NCBI GenBank assembly: GCA_964458575.1
Contig: CAYWMD010000036.1
Location: forward strand, 1-64,000
Source: CAYWMD01 sp964458575
Lineage (GTDB): Bacteria; Verrucomicrobiota; Verrucomicrobiia; Limisphaerales; JADLHS01
DNA length: 64,000 nt
Reading direction: 5' to 3'
Shown in pieces: positions 1 to 8,227 of this stretch. Position numbers and translations under genes: made by a program. Position 1 is the stretch's first letter; every line of letters begins with the position of its first letter. The notes under the pieces are model-generated. The model was given only the letters and a program-made list of their open reading frames with translations. It was not told the origin of the DNA and made no database searches.

Positions 1-346
1 TGGCTTCCTTTTTGAAGTAATCGCCGAAGCTCCAGTTGCCGAGCATCTCGAAGAATGTGTGGTGATAGGTGTCAAGGCCGACGTCTTCGAGGTCGTTGTG
101 TTTGCCGCCGGCGCGGATGCACTTTTGCGTGTCGGCGGCGCGGGTGTTCATGGCGGGGATGGCGCCGGCCCATTTGCTGACGTCGGCCTTCTTCTGGTTC
201 AGGAAGATGGGGACGAACTGGTTCATCCCGGCGTTGGTGAACAGCAGGCCCGGCGAATCGGGCATGAGGCTCGAAGACGGCACGATGGTGTGCGACTTCG
301 ACTTGAAGAAGTCGAGGAACGACTGGCGGATTTGTGACGACGTCAT
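1..346 (-). CDS. alaS: Alanyl-tRNA synthetase, N-terminal part (cut by window edge)
   Basis: Charges tRNA-Ala with alanine in the cytoplasm. The minus strand encodes 115 complete codons from an ATG at 346. They begin MTSSQIRQSFLDFFKSKSH and continue through the class II catalytic core motifs of AlaRS: LLFTNAGMNQFVPIFL, the KCIRAGGKHNDLEDVG block and HHTFFEMLGNWSFGDYFKKE. These are near-universal in AlaRS, so identification is secure. The other roughly 750 residues (rest of the catalytic core, editing and C-Ala domains) lie beyond the left edge. No Shine-Dalgarno sequence precedes the ATG. The 193 bp upstream hold short repeats and hairpins, so the gene probably has its own promoter there. Confidence 0.97.
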   Translation of the reverse strand, partial: MTSSQIRQSFLDFFKSKSHTIVPSSSLMPDSPGLLFTNAGMNQFVPIFLNQKKADVSKWAGAIPAMNTRAADTQKCIRAGGKHNDLEDVGLDTYHHTFFEMLGNWSFGDYFKKEA

Positions 347-392
347 TCGTTAAAAGCGTTGAATCGTTAAAACGTTAATTCGTGAAACTGGC

Positions 393-466
393 AGGGACGC
401 GTTCCACCTCGTCCCAATCATTCCCCAGTTGGAGAAAAGTTGGGGACGCGGGTGGAACGCGTCCCT
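393..466. repeat. Hairpin-pair intergenic repeat between alaS and the sulfatase gene
   Basis: Positions 393-408 (AGGGACGCGTTCCACC) are repeated inverted at 451-466. Inside the right half, GGGACGCG and CGCGTCCC form an 8-bp stem around a 7-nt loop. The left half folds as GGGACG/CGTCCC. Just upstream, 348-385 is AT-rich and carries two copies of CGTTAAAA. There is no coding potential. It belongs to the class of paired hairpins found across this window. Confidence 0.8.
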
Positions 467-539
467 ACCAAAATCCGACGGGGGAGATTAGCTGATTCCG
501 AGGTGACTAGGCGAGTTTGAAGTTTCGCCAGCCCTGATG

Positions 540-2027
540 CTACCGGTTTTGGTCGAGGGCGGGAATCGGCCAGAGCTTCGCCGGGACGCGTTGTTCGCGG
601 GCGACGGCGCTGAGTTTCGCGACCGTCTCCGGATGCTGCGCCGCCACATTCGTGGTTTCGTGCGGATCGTCGGCCAGATTGTAAAGCTCGGTGGTTGGCT
701 GCTTCGGGGCGTTGGGTTTGGCGTTCAGGTTCTGCCGCACGAGCTTCCAGTCGCCCACGCGCACGCATTGCTGGCCGCCGTAACCGACAGCCTCACGATA
801 CAGAAACGGCCGCGCCTCCTGCTTCTGACCGCGCAACGTCGGTGCGAAGCTGATGCCGTCAATGCCCGCGGGGGTCTGGTCTTTCGCGCCGATGAGTTCC
901 AACAGCGTGGGCAGCCAGTCCTCGAAGCCCGTCACGCGATTGCTCAAAGCGCCGGGCTTGATCTTTCCCTGCCAACGGACGAGGCAGGGTTCGCGGAAGC
1001 CGCCCTCGTAAAACGAACCTTTGCGGCCGCGAAAACCCGAGGCACTGTTGAAGAACTCGGTATCCGTGCCGCCCAACTCGTCGTAGAGCGGGCCATTGTC
1101 GCTGGTGAAAACGAAGATCGTGTTGTCGTCGAGGCCAAGTTGTTTGACGAGATCCAGCACGCGGCCCACCTCGCGGTCCATGCGCGTGACCATCGCGGCG
1201 TAGGCGGCGCGCGGCGTGCGGTGCGGGAGATAGCCACGCGAACCATCGTAAGGTTTCTCGGGAAATTTCCCTGCAAACTCCTTCAATGAATCCTCCGGCA
1301 CTTGCAGCGCGAGATGCGGCACGGTGGTTGGATAATACAGGAAGAACGGACGATCCTTGTTGGCGCGGACAAAGTTCAGGGCGGCCTCGCCGATCAGATC
1401 CGGCGCGTAATCCTTGGCCGTGAATTTCGCATACATGGCCGGCGAGTCCTTGTCCGCGTTCGGCGGGAGCTTCTGTCGCGGCGAGAAGTCCGGATTGCCA
1501 AGCGCGATATGGGTGCGGTTGGACCACAGGTGCGTCGGGTAATAATTGTGCGCCACCGCCTGGCAGTTGTAGCCGAAGAACAGATCGAGCCCTTGCTGGT
1601 TCGGGTCGCCGGTGCTGCCCACCGGGCCGAGCCCCCATTTGCCGAAGCCGCCGATGGTGTAGCCAAGCTTCTTCAGCGTGAGCGGCAACGTGAGTTCCCC
1701 GAGCGGGACAGGCTCCTGGCCTTCGCCGTTCGGCCCGAAACCGCCGCGATTGTCCCGAATGTAAGCGTGCCCCGGATGTTTGCCGGACATGAGCACGCAA
1801 CGCGACGGCGCGCAAACGTTGTTGCCGGAATAATGCGCGGTGAACTTCATGCCCTCCGCCGCCAGCCGGTCAATGTTCGGTGTCTTAAACTTCTGTTGAC
1901 CGTAACAACTCAGATCGCCGTAGCCGAGGTCGTCAGCGAGGATGAAGACAATGTTGGGCCTGGGAGCGGCCGCGTGACAAGCAACGCACACGCTGAACAA
2001 TGCGAACCAACTGACGAGTTTCTTCAT
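540..2027 (-). CDS. Secreted sulfatase (arylsulfatase A family)
   Basis: Predicted to hydrolyse sulfate esters, probably on a sulfated polysaccharide outside the cytoplasm. The chosen start gives 495 residues and opens with MKKLVSWFALFSVCVACHA, a typical signal peptide. An in-frame ATG 21 bases upstream would only add a polar tail and overlap the preceding gene. The mature region starts PNIVFILADDLGYGDLSCYG, with the metal-binding DD (residues 32-33). The C-A-P-S-R motif at about residue 72 is the C-x-P-x-R signature whose Cys becomes formylglycine. FVFTSDNGPLYDE further on supplies the late metal-ligand DNG. It is the last gene of a five-gene operon and begins 4 bp after the propeller gene. 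Substrate cannot be told from sequence. No formylglycine-generating enzyme is in the window. Confidence 0.93.
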   Translation of the reverse strand: MKKLVSWFALFSVCVACHAAAPRPNIVFILADDLGYGDLSCYGQQKFKTPNIDRLAAEGMKFTAHYSGNNVCAPSRCVLMSGKHPGHAYIRDNRGGFGPNGEGQEPVPLGELTLPLTLKKLGYTIGGFGKWGLGPVGSTGDPNQQGLDLFFGYNCQAVAHNYYPTHLWSNRTHIALGNPDFSPRQKLPPNADKDSPAMYAKFTAKDYAPDLIGEAALNFVRANKDRPFFLYYPTTVPHLALQVPEDSLKEFAGKFPEKPYDGSRGYLPHRTPRAAYAAMVTRMDREVGRVLDLVKQLGLDDNTIFVFTSDNGPLYDELGGTDTEFFNSASGFRGRKGSFYEGGFREPCLVRWQGKIKPGALSNRVTGFEDWLPTLLELIGAKDQTPAGIDGISFAPTLRGQKQEARPFLYREAVGYGGQQCVRVGDWKLVRQNLNAKPNAPKQPTTELYNLADDPHETTNVAAQHPETVAKLSAVAREQRVPAKLWPIPALDQNR

Positions 2028-2031
2028 GCCA

Positions 2032-4014
2032 TCATTTTGGTGGATCATTCGTGGAATGATTAGGGAGGCGGTCGCCGGGTGTCACGCGTGGAAGCTGGAG
2101 ACGGTAGAGGGACGTGCGGTTGGCCAGCACCCACGTGCCGGGCGCGGACTCCGTGAGCAGGTGGCAGTCGGACGCATTCGCCACGGGCGAGAGGACGTTG
2201 CCGGTGAAATCCCAGCGAAACAGTTTTCGGCCCGCGAGACAATAGCCGCAGCCATCGCTGCCGCGGCGGAGCTTTCCCGGAATTCCAATCGGCGACACTC
2301 CCTGGTACAGCATCTCGCGACTGGATGTGTCAATCAACGCGATCTGGTCACCGGAGGAAGCGATCAGGATGCCATTGGTCGAAATCCCCAGAACCGATGT
2401 GACGTCTGTCCCTTTCCACGGTGTCAGGCGGGCCACGACCTGGCGGTGTGCGATATCGAAGGCGTAAAGCAGCGAGTCCGACTGCGTTGGGGGATGACTC
2501 CGCATCTGCCCCCAACGATCCGTGCCGCCCCACAACAGCCCGGTGGAAGGATCATAAGCCAGCGTGGGCAGGTTCTGGTCCCGGATCAGATGGTGATAGA
2601 CCGCAACCTTCCCGGTTTGCGGATCAATCACCGCCAGGGCGCCCCCAAGGTGACTGTAACTGCTGTCAGAACTGATGAAGACCAACTGGCCATCGGTCAC
2701 CGCGTCGCGCGGACGGGTCTGCTGATAAGCCGGCTCCAACTGGATCAACTCCTGCGGATTGATGCCGTAGGCGAAAGGCTGGCCGGGATCATAGACCGAC
2801 AGGATGGAACTGATATAGATGCCAAGGTACGCCCTGCCGCCCAAGCCCACGGCACACATCGGTTCGCCGGGAACGCGCGCCACCGCGCAACGGCTCTGTT
2901 CAATCTGCCCGGTAACAGGGTCAATTTTGAACAGGTTTTGCTGGCTGTAGTTCGCGCCGATCACGCATCCGGGCGCGATGGCCTCAATAAACATGATGGC
3001 GTTGCCGCCGGGCACGCGATTCGGCAAATCCCGACGGATGAATCGGCCGGTGGCCGCGTCAAAACGAAACAAAGCACCAAAGTGACTGATGCCCACGACT
3101 CTGCCCCGAACCGTCTGCAACCACCATCCCGTGGCCGGATCTTTCGGATCACCGCAGAACCGGGACGTCCCGTCGGAATCAATTTCCCAAAACCGGCCGC
3201 TGGGAAAACTCAAACCAAAACGCTGGTCGCCAATCACGATCTCGCTCTGGAATCGCTCATCTCCGCGCGGGGGGCCGGCGGGCGGCATCGGCTCCGCGGA
3301 TGTCCCGTCCGGTTCGGGAGGCCCGGCGGGCTTTAATTCCCGATCCCGCAGGTCGAACGTCATCCAGGTTGAACCCGGTCCCCACGCCCGCAAACGGACG
3401 CGGCCGCTGTTGTCCTCGCTCAAGTCAGAAATGTAGGTGGACTCCGGCGCGACCTGTTTCCACAGCGTGGTCTTGCCGGTCGCCGGATTGAACTCACCGA
3501 ATATCGCGTTGGGATACGTGCCAAAGTAGATGCAGCCATTCGAGGCACCGATCGCGTCCCAAGTGTATTCGCCCGCGGGCAGGTCAACCTGAATGGGTTC
3601 GAAGCTGCGGGACGGCACCTCGAACCGGTAGGCCCTTCCGGAATTGTAGGGCATGAGGTAGATGTTGCCATCACGACCCAGCGCCGCGCCATGCGAGGCG
3701 ACGTCGTTGTTCGGAATGGCGTAGCGCTGGACGGACAGATCGCGACCATCAATCAGGAACAGCCAGTTCGCCGGCGCCGAACTGCTGAAGGAGAAGACCG
3801 CCAGCGTATGGCCGTCGGGCAACTGCAGAACGCGCCGTGTGTAACCCAGCAAGACCCGGACTTCCGGCGTGGCGATCAACTCTGCCTCAGGCAACTCTTC
3901 CCCCGCCAGCTTCACCAGTCGCGGCGCTTGTCGCAATGGACTGCTTGGAAGCACCGTCCCGGCGCAAGCGGTGACCGCCCACAAAGTTGCGACCGCAAAG
4001 ATGAGCAATTTCAT
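2032..4014 (-). CDS. Exported beta-propeller-like protein, unknown function
   Basis: 660 residues beginning MKLLIFAVATLWAVTACAG. This is a signal peptide that could be cut either at ACA-G or at a V-T-A-C lipobox (Cys17), so the protein is periplasmic or lipid-anchored. The rest is a series of roughly 45-residue segments with patterns such as DGRDLSVQRYAIPN, ALGRDGNIYLMPY, FDAATGRFIRRDLP, YDPSTGLLWGGTDRWG and SSGDQIALIDTSSREM. These are typical of SMP-30/YncE-like seven- or eight-bladed propellers. No catalytic signature is evident. It lies 13 bp downstream of slyX and 4 bp upstream of the sulfatase gene, so it may act with the sulfatase on a substrate or simply be co-transcribed. Family assignment beyond propeller fold is not possible by eye. 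Confidence 0.75.
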   Translation of the reverse strand: MKLLIFAVATLWAVTACAGTVLPSSPLRQAPRLVKLAGEELPEAELIATPEVRVLLGYTRRVLQLPDGHTLAVFSFSSSAPANWLFLIDGRDLSVQRYAIPNNDVASHGAALGRDGNIYLMPYNSGRAYRFEVPSRSFEPIQVDLPAGEYTWDAIGASNGCIYFGTYPNAIFGEFNPATGKTTLWKQVAPESTYISDLSEDNSGRVRLRAWGPGSTWMTFDLRDRELKPAGPPEPDGTSAEPMPPAGPPRGDERFQSEIVIGDQRFGLSFPSGRFWEIDSDGTSRFCGDPKDPATGWWLQTVRGRVVGISHFGALFRFDAATGRFIRRDLPNRVPGGNAIMFIEAIAPGCVIGANYSQQNLFKIDPVTGQIEQSRCAVARVPGEPMCAVGLGGRAYLGIYISSILSVYDPGQPFAYGINPQELIQLEPAYQQTRPRDAVTDGQLVFISSDSSYSHLGGALAVIDPQTGKVAVYHHLIRDQNLPTLAYDPSTGLLWGGTDRWGQMRSHPPTQSDSLLYAFDIAHRQVVARLTPWKGTDVTSVLGISTNGILIASSGDQIALIDTSSREMLYQGVSPIGIPGKLRRGSDGCGYCLAGRKLFRWDFTGNVLSPVANASDCHLLTESAPGTWVLANRTSLYRLQLPRVTPGDRLPNHSTNDPPK

Positions 4015-4027
4015 GGCAACTGCCGAA

Positions 4028-4249
4028 TCAAACCCGCGAATGCGGCGGTTTGGGATTGGTGGCTTTGATGCGTTCGAGCTCGATGGATTCCAGGGTGACG
4101 GCCTGCCGTTGGACCTGTTTTTTCAATTGATCCATCGTGCGGCCCTGTTCCACCAGCACTTCGTTCAACTGATCCACCTGATGCTCCAGATGCGCAACGT
4201 GCGCCTCCAGGCGCTCGATGCGTTGAATGGTTTCGTGCGTGGAACTCAT
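4028..4249 (-). CDS. slyX: SlyX family coiled-coil protein
   Basis: A 73-residue protein that is almost entirely one coiled coil: ERLEAHVAHLEHQVDQLNEV, then LVEQGRTMDQLKKQVQRQAV. It ends in a short tail with PPH (KPPHSRV), the near-C-terminal PPH characteristic of SlyX. Length, heptads and tail all match the family. Function is poorly defined in all organisms. The ATG overlaps the stop of the upstream peptidase gene (ATGA), so translation is probably coupled. The propeller gene follows after 13 bp. Confidence is high for family and low for role. Confidence 0.85.
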   Translation of the reverse strand: MSSTHETIQRIERLEAHVAHLEHQVDQLNEVLVEQGRTMDQLKKQVQRQAVTLESIELERIKATNPKPPHSRV

Positions 4250-5058
4250 GTTGGCCCGTTGGCAGAATTCTTTATCAAATAGAACCCGGTGAACGCATAA
4301 CGTTCGTTCAATTCCGCCGGGCTCAATTCTTCGCGTCCGATGAGCGGGTCGCCAATCACAAATTTCTCCTGCCGGCGCTCGAAAACGGTGATGAAATGTC
4401 CGGCGCCGCCGGCTTCATTCAAACGGACGCCGGCAATGGACGGGAACAATACACGTTCCACACCCGGCGCGACCATCACGTATTTCAGGTCGAGCCCACG
4501 CTTCCGCAGCGCCCGCACTAGATACCAGTTCTCCGTGCCGCGCCGCGTGGTGAATGACTCGACGGCCAGCATCCGTTCCGTGGCTTCCCCGCCAAAGTGC
4601 CGCAACAGTGTGGCCGCCGCCGCCGGACCGCAGGACGCCTCGGAAGTTTGCAGACAGACGCCTGCGGACCAGCGATCCTGAAACGCATTCCAATCCGGCC
4701 GCAAAAAAATCTGCTTCAAATACGGCACGGCGACACAGAGCAGCAGCAGGAAAGGCACGAAGAACCGGCCGATGACCTTTTTCAAACGCGGCGTTTGCTC
4801 GCGCCGATACTCAAGCCAGCCGAAGAACAACCCGACGCCCGCCGCGCTCAATTCGGTGAACGGCCAGGATCGAAACGTGTAGAACCATCTGGCCTCACCG
4901 AGGACCTTCGCATAGTGCGCGGCGAACAGGAACGCCGGCATTCCGACCAAAACGCCAACCCATGCGACTGTGCGTGACTTGCCCCGCCGACACAGTGTCA
5001 ACCCTGCCATGAAAAACAGCACAGCCAGCAGGAGTGTCGGGAAAAAGAGCGGGTTCAC
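4246..5058 (-). CDS. Membrane protein with C39-like cysteine peptidase domain
   Basis: 270 residues. Residues 1-115 hold about four hydrophobic segments (3-22, 30-50, 68-82, 97-113). Residues 130-265 form a C39-like papain-fold peptidase with oxyanion Gln137 (CLQTSE), nucleophile Cys143 (ASCGPAAA), His221 (GGAGHFITVF) and Asp237 (VIGDPLIG), so the catalytic set looks intact. In C39 ABC exporters this domain sits before the membrane part and cuts double-glycine leaders. Here it follows the membrane part and there is no ABC domain. The gene overlaps xylB and slyX by 4 bp at each end. No double-glycine peptide substrate was found nearby, so the target is unknown. Confidence 0.8.
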   Translation of the reverse strand: MNPLFFPTLLLAVLFFMAGLTLCRRGKSRTVAWVGVLVGMPAFLFAAHYAKVLGEARWFYTFRSWPFTELSAAGVGLFFGWLEYRREQTPRLKKVIGRFFVPFLLLLCVAVPYLKQIFLRPDWNAFQDRWSAGVCLQTSEASCGPAAAATLLRHFGGEATERMLAVESFTTRRGTENWYLVRALRKRGLDLKYVMVAPGVERVLFPSIAGVRLNEAGGAGHFITVFERRQEKFVIGDPLIGREELSPAELNERYAFTGFYLIKNSANGPT

Positions 5059-6581
5059 TTCAAGACGATTTCGCGATGCCTGACGAAAACACCGCGCAGC
5101 GATTTTGATAATTCATCCTGCAGTTCCTGCAACTCGCGATATGCCGCAACCGCGGCCTTCTTCGGTGTTGCAGTTTCGGCGTGGTTGAGCGTGACGAATT
5201 GGTCGGTGATGTCGCCGATATCGACGCGGTCGCCTTTTTGCAATCGCCAACACCAGAGCGCCTGCAACGCCGCGCCGTACGCCGCGCCTTCGCCGACCTT
5301 CAACGTCACGACCTCCGCATTGAAAACGTCCGCCATGATCTGCCGCCATTGTTTGGAGTTCGCCCCGCCGCCGGTGGCGCGGATTTGTTTTGCCTTCACG
5401 CCGAGTTGGGCGAGCCGGCGCAGGCCGTAATTCATGCCGAGCGTCACGCCCTCCATCGTCGCGCGGGCAAAGTGACCGGCCGTAAACGTGCGCGTGTTCA
5501 CGCCAAAATAAACCCCCGTGCCGTCCGGCACGTTGGGCGTGCGTTCGCCTTCGAGGTAGGGCAACAACACCAATCCCTCGCAGCCGGGCGGCGCTTTGCG
5601 CGCGGTGGCCTCAAACTCCGCGTGGCTCATGCCGAAATCGTTCCGCACCATCTCCGTGGCCACGGTGACGTTCATCGTGCACAGCAACGGCAGCCAACGG
5701 TTGGTGGAATCGCAGAACGCCGCGATCTCGCCTACGGGATCAACCACTGGTTTGTTGGCGCAGGCATAAATCGTCCCGCTCGTGCCGAAGCTAGCCGTGA
5801 CGATGCCCTGCCGCGTGTTGCCCGTGCCAATCGCGCCCATCATGTTGTCGCCACCGCCCGCGCTGACAAGCACGCCGGGATTTAACCCGAGCTGCTTGGC
5901 GGTCGAGACCTGCAAACGTCCGGCGGGTTGGTCGCTGGAAATCAATGGCGGAAGTTTGTCTGCCAGACTGCGGTCAATCGCCTTCAGCGTGCCAGCGCAC
6001 CAACGACGCTTGCGAACGTCGAGCAACGCCGTGCCGCTGGCGTCGCCGTATTCCATCACGCGCTCGCCGGTGAACCAGAAATTCAGGTAGTCGTGCGGCA
6101 GCAACACCGTGGCGAGCTTGGCGAAATTCTTCGGCTCGTGGTTTTTCAGCCAGAGAATCTTTGACGCCGTGAAACCGGGCAGCACGCCGATGCCCTGCGC
6201 TTTGATCGTGGCGTTGAGTCCGCCATGCGCGGTCATGATTTCATCGCACTCGGCGGCAGTGGCGGTGTCGCACCAAAGTTTGGCCGGGCGGATGACTTCG
6301 CCCTTCTTGTCCAGCGGCACGAAGCCGTGCTGCTGCCCGCTCACGCCGATGGCGACGACCTCGCCAGCCTTCGCTTTGGCCTGCTTCAGCGCGCCCTTGA
6401 TGGCCTTGGCCGTGGCATCAAGCCACGTGCGCGGATGTTGTTCCTTCGCGCCGGGCGGCAGGTTGGGGATCAAATCGTAACCGAAGGACGCCGCGCCGAG
6501 GACTTTGCCGGATTTGGCCTCCACGACGAGGGCTTTGGTGGATTGCGTGCCGCTATCAATGCCGATGAGAAGTGTTCGCAT
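5055..6581 (-). CDS. xylB: Xylulokinase (FGGY carbohydrate kinase)
   Basis: ATP-dependent phosphorylation of D-xylulose to xylulose 5-phosphate in the cytoplasm. 508 residues, normal for the family. The N-terminal phosphate-binding motif is LIGIDSGTQSTKALVVE. GVSGQQHGFVPLD (sugar-binding HGF) and SAGGGDNMMGAIGTGN follow. The second ATPase-core motif, IRATGGGANSKQWRQIMADV, is near the C-terminus. Xylulokinase is favoured over other FGGY kinases by the SGQQHG motif. It is the first gene of a five-gene minus-strand operon in which the neighbours are not sugar enzymes. No xylose isomerase was seen beside it. The start ATG at 6581 has no Shine-Dalgarno sequence and lies next to a tandem repeat at 6591-6620. 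Confidence 0.93.
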   Translation of the reverse strand: MRTLLIGIDSGTQSTKALVVEAKSGKVLGAASFGYDLIPNLPPGAKEQHPRTWLDATAKAIKGALKQAKAKAGEVVAIGVSGQQHGFVPLDKKGEVIRPAKLWCDTATAAECDEIMTAHGGLNATIKAQGIGVLPGFTASKILWLKNHEPKNFAKLATVLLPHDYLNFWFTGERVMEYGDASGTALLDVRKRRWCAGTLKAIDRSLADKLPPLISSDQPAGRLQVSTAKQLGLNPGVLVSAGGGDNMMGAIGTGNTRQGIVTASFGTSGTIYACANKPVVDPVGEIAAFCDSTNRWLPLLCTMNVTVATEMVRNDFGMSHAEFEATARKAPPGCEGLVLLPYLEGERTPNVPDGTGVYFGVNTRTFTAGHFARATMEGVTLGMNYGLRRLAQLGVKAKQIRATGGGANSKQWRQIMADVFNAEVVTLKVGEGAAYGAALQALWCWRLQKGDRVDIGDITDQFVTLNHAETATPKKAAVAAYRELQELQDELSKSLRGVFVRHREIVLK

Positions 6582-6590
6582 GGGAATGTT

Positions 6591-6620
6591 TTAACCACGA
6601 AAGACACGAAAGACACGAAA
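6591..6620. repeat. Short tandem repeat (ACGAAAGAC unit) upstream of xylB
   Basis: On the plus strand the 9-base unit ACGAAAGAC recurs about two and a half times just upstream of the xylB start. It translates to a spurious FVSFVSFVV tract on the minus strand. Similar purine-rich tandem tracts are scattered through related genomes; that is recollection, not something shown here. Confidence 0.6.
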
Positions 6621-6633
6621 AAGTTGGCGGCGC

Positions 6634-6729
6634 GCGGGCGTCCCGTCCGCAGCAGTTGAGGCAAGCTGATCGGCCCGAATAACGGCAAGGGTCGCGAGTG
6701 ATCACAAGTGCTGCGACCGGGACGGTCGC
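6634..6729. repeat. Hairpin-pair repeat in the xylB / MFS divergent gap
   Basis: Left hairpin 6634-6650: GCGGGCG-TCC-CGTCCGC, 7-bp stem with one G-T pair. Right hairpin 6713-6729: GCGACCG-GGA-CGGTCGC, perfect 7-bp stem. The loops TCC and GGA are reverse complements, so the element is roughly an inverted pair. It occupies most of the gap between two divergent genes, where both promoters should lie. Confidence 0.75.
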
Positions 6730-6750
6730 GCTCCGGCCCGATTCGAACAA

Positions 6751-8091
6751 ATGACTCGTCCAACCGCGGCAGTTCGGTTAGTCCTCTTGCCCGTGAAACT
6801 GTCAACGCCCGCAACTCTTCGCGCCAGCCATGCCCGTTACTGGGTTGTCGTGTTTGCAGTCACGTTGGCGATCATTCAATACATTGACCGCGTCTGCATC
6901 GCGCAGGCCAAGCCGCTGATTTCACACGACCTCAACCTGAACGACCAGCAAATGGGCTGGGTGTTCGCGGCCTTCACGCTGGCGTATGCCCTGTTTGAAA
7001 TCCCCGCCGGCTATCTCGGCGACCGCATCGGGCCGCGTCGGGTGCTGTTGCGCATCGTGCTGTGGTGGTCGTTCTTCACCGCAGCGACCGGCTGGATGCG
7101 AAATCTCTGGTCGCTGATCGTGACCCGATTCCTGTTCGGCGCGGGCGAGGCGGGTTGTTTTCCCAATCTCACCAAGGCCTTCAACCGCTGGCTGCCGCAG
7201 CGCGAGCGCACCCGCGCCCAGGGCATCATGTGGATGAGTGCGCGATTGGGCGGCGCGTTCACACCGTTGCTGGTGGTCGCGTGTTTGCAGTTTGTCACGT
7301 GGCGCACGGCATTCATGCTTTTTGGTCTGCTCGGCGTGGTCTGGGCCGTGATCTTCTTCTGGTGGTATCGCGATGACCCGAAGACTCATCCGAGCGTCAA
7401 CGCCGCTGAAGCAGCCTTGCTGCCGAATGAAGATGCTCCGAGCGGCCATGTCAAAATTCCGTGGCGCACGCTTTTTTCATCCCGCACCGTCTGGTGTTTG
7501 TGCGGGCAATACTTCGCGTGCAGCTATTGCTTTTACTTTTTCATCACGTGGTTTCCCACCTACCTGCTCAAGCAACATGGGTTCGACATGAAACAAAGCG
7601 CGTTGCTGGCGGGAACGCCGCTGATGGTCGGCGCGTTCGGCTCGTTGTTCGCCGGTTGGATCCTGCCGCAACTGGGCCGCGCCCTGAACAACGTGGGCCT
7701 TGCGCGCCGGCTCGTGGGCGCCGCGGGCAGCGCGGGCGCGGTCGGCCTGCTGATCGCCGCCGCGCAACTCACCCAACCGTATCTCGCCGTGACGGCAATA
7801 GCGCTTGTGGCTTTCTGCAACGACATCCAGATGCCCGGCGCGTGGACGGCGTGCATGGACGTTGGCGGCAAGGCGGTGGGCACGCTGTCCGGCACGATGA
7901 ACATGATGGGCAACATCGGGGGGTTCCTTTCGTCCATCGTGTGCGGCTACATCGTCCAACTGACGAATAGCTGGGGATTGGTTTTCTACGTCACCGCCGC
8001 GATGTACGTACTCGGCTTTTTCTTCTGGCTGGCCATGGACCCGGTCACGCCCTTGGAACAACAGACAAAATCCCGCGCCACAACTTCGTAG
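6751..8091 (+). CDS. MFS transporter, anion:cation symporter (ACS) type
   Basis: A 12-helix inner-membrane secondary transporter of 446 residues. The loop 2-3 signature is GDRIGPRRVLLR. The stretch GAGEAGCFPNLTKAFNRWLP and then MWMSARLGGAF in helices 4-5 is typical of the ACS/ExuT-glucarate subfamily, which imports hexuronates, aldarates and other organic anions with protons. Another paired motif, GTLSGTMNMMGNIGGFLSSI, occurs in helix 11. The ATG at 6751 is used. A GTG at 6793 would remove 14 residues and place the start closer to the first helix (ARYWVVVFAVTLAIIQYIDR). The stop codon overlaps the hairpin repeat beginning at 8088. Substrate is not known. Confidence 0.88.
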   Translation: MTRPTAAVRLVLLPVKLSTPATLRASHARYWVVVFAVTLAIIQYIDRVCIAQAKPLISHDLNLNDQQMGWVFAAFTLAYALFEIPAGYLGDRIGPRRVLLRIVLWWSFFTAATGWMRNLWSLIVTRFLFGAGEAGCFPNLTKAFNRWLPQRERTRAQGIMWMSARLGGAFTPLLVVACLQFVTWRTAFMLFGLLGVVWAVIFFWWYRDDPKTHPSVNAAEAALLPNEDAPSGHVKIPWRTLFSSRTVWCLCGQYFACSYCFYFFITWFPTYLLKQHGFDMKQSALLAGTPLMVGAFGSLFAGWILPQLGRALNNVGLARRLVGAAGSAGAVGLLIAAAQLTQPYLAVTAIALVAFCNDIQMPGAWTACMDVGGKAVGTLSGTMNMMGNIGGFLSSIVCGYIVQLTNSWGLVFYVTAAMYVLGFFFWLAMDPVTPLEQQTKSRATTS

Positions 8092-8158
8092 CAGCGGACG
8101 TAAGTCCGCTCCATTTAAACTGGGGGACAAGTCAGAGCCGACTCACGTCGGCTGCTAC
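8088..8158. repeat. Hairpin-pair repeat; its left edge overlaps the MFS stop codon
   Basis: Framed by GTAGCAGC (8088-8095) and its inverse GCTGCTAC (8151-8158). Hairpin one, 8093-8110: AGCGGAC-GTAA-GTCCGCT. Hairpin two, 8136-8153: AGCCGAC-TCAC-GTCGGCT. Both have 7-bp stems and 4-nt loops but differ in sequence. The TAG stop of the MFS gene is part of the left frame. Confidence 0.8.
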
Positions 8159-8227
8159 CATCCACGGTTCATTGCACCGCGAACGGCGCTTGCCTTCGCC
8201 CGTACCGCTGGCAACTTGAGGTTGTCC

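Noticed and set aside
537..1289. Open frame of 250 codons antisense to the sulfatase gene
   Set aside because: It is a mirror of the sulfatase frame; the protein has no domain, and the minus-strand gene has signal peptide, formylglycine motif and metal residues.
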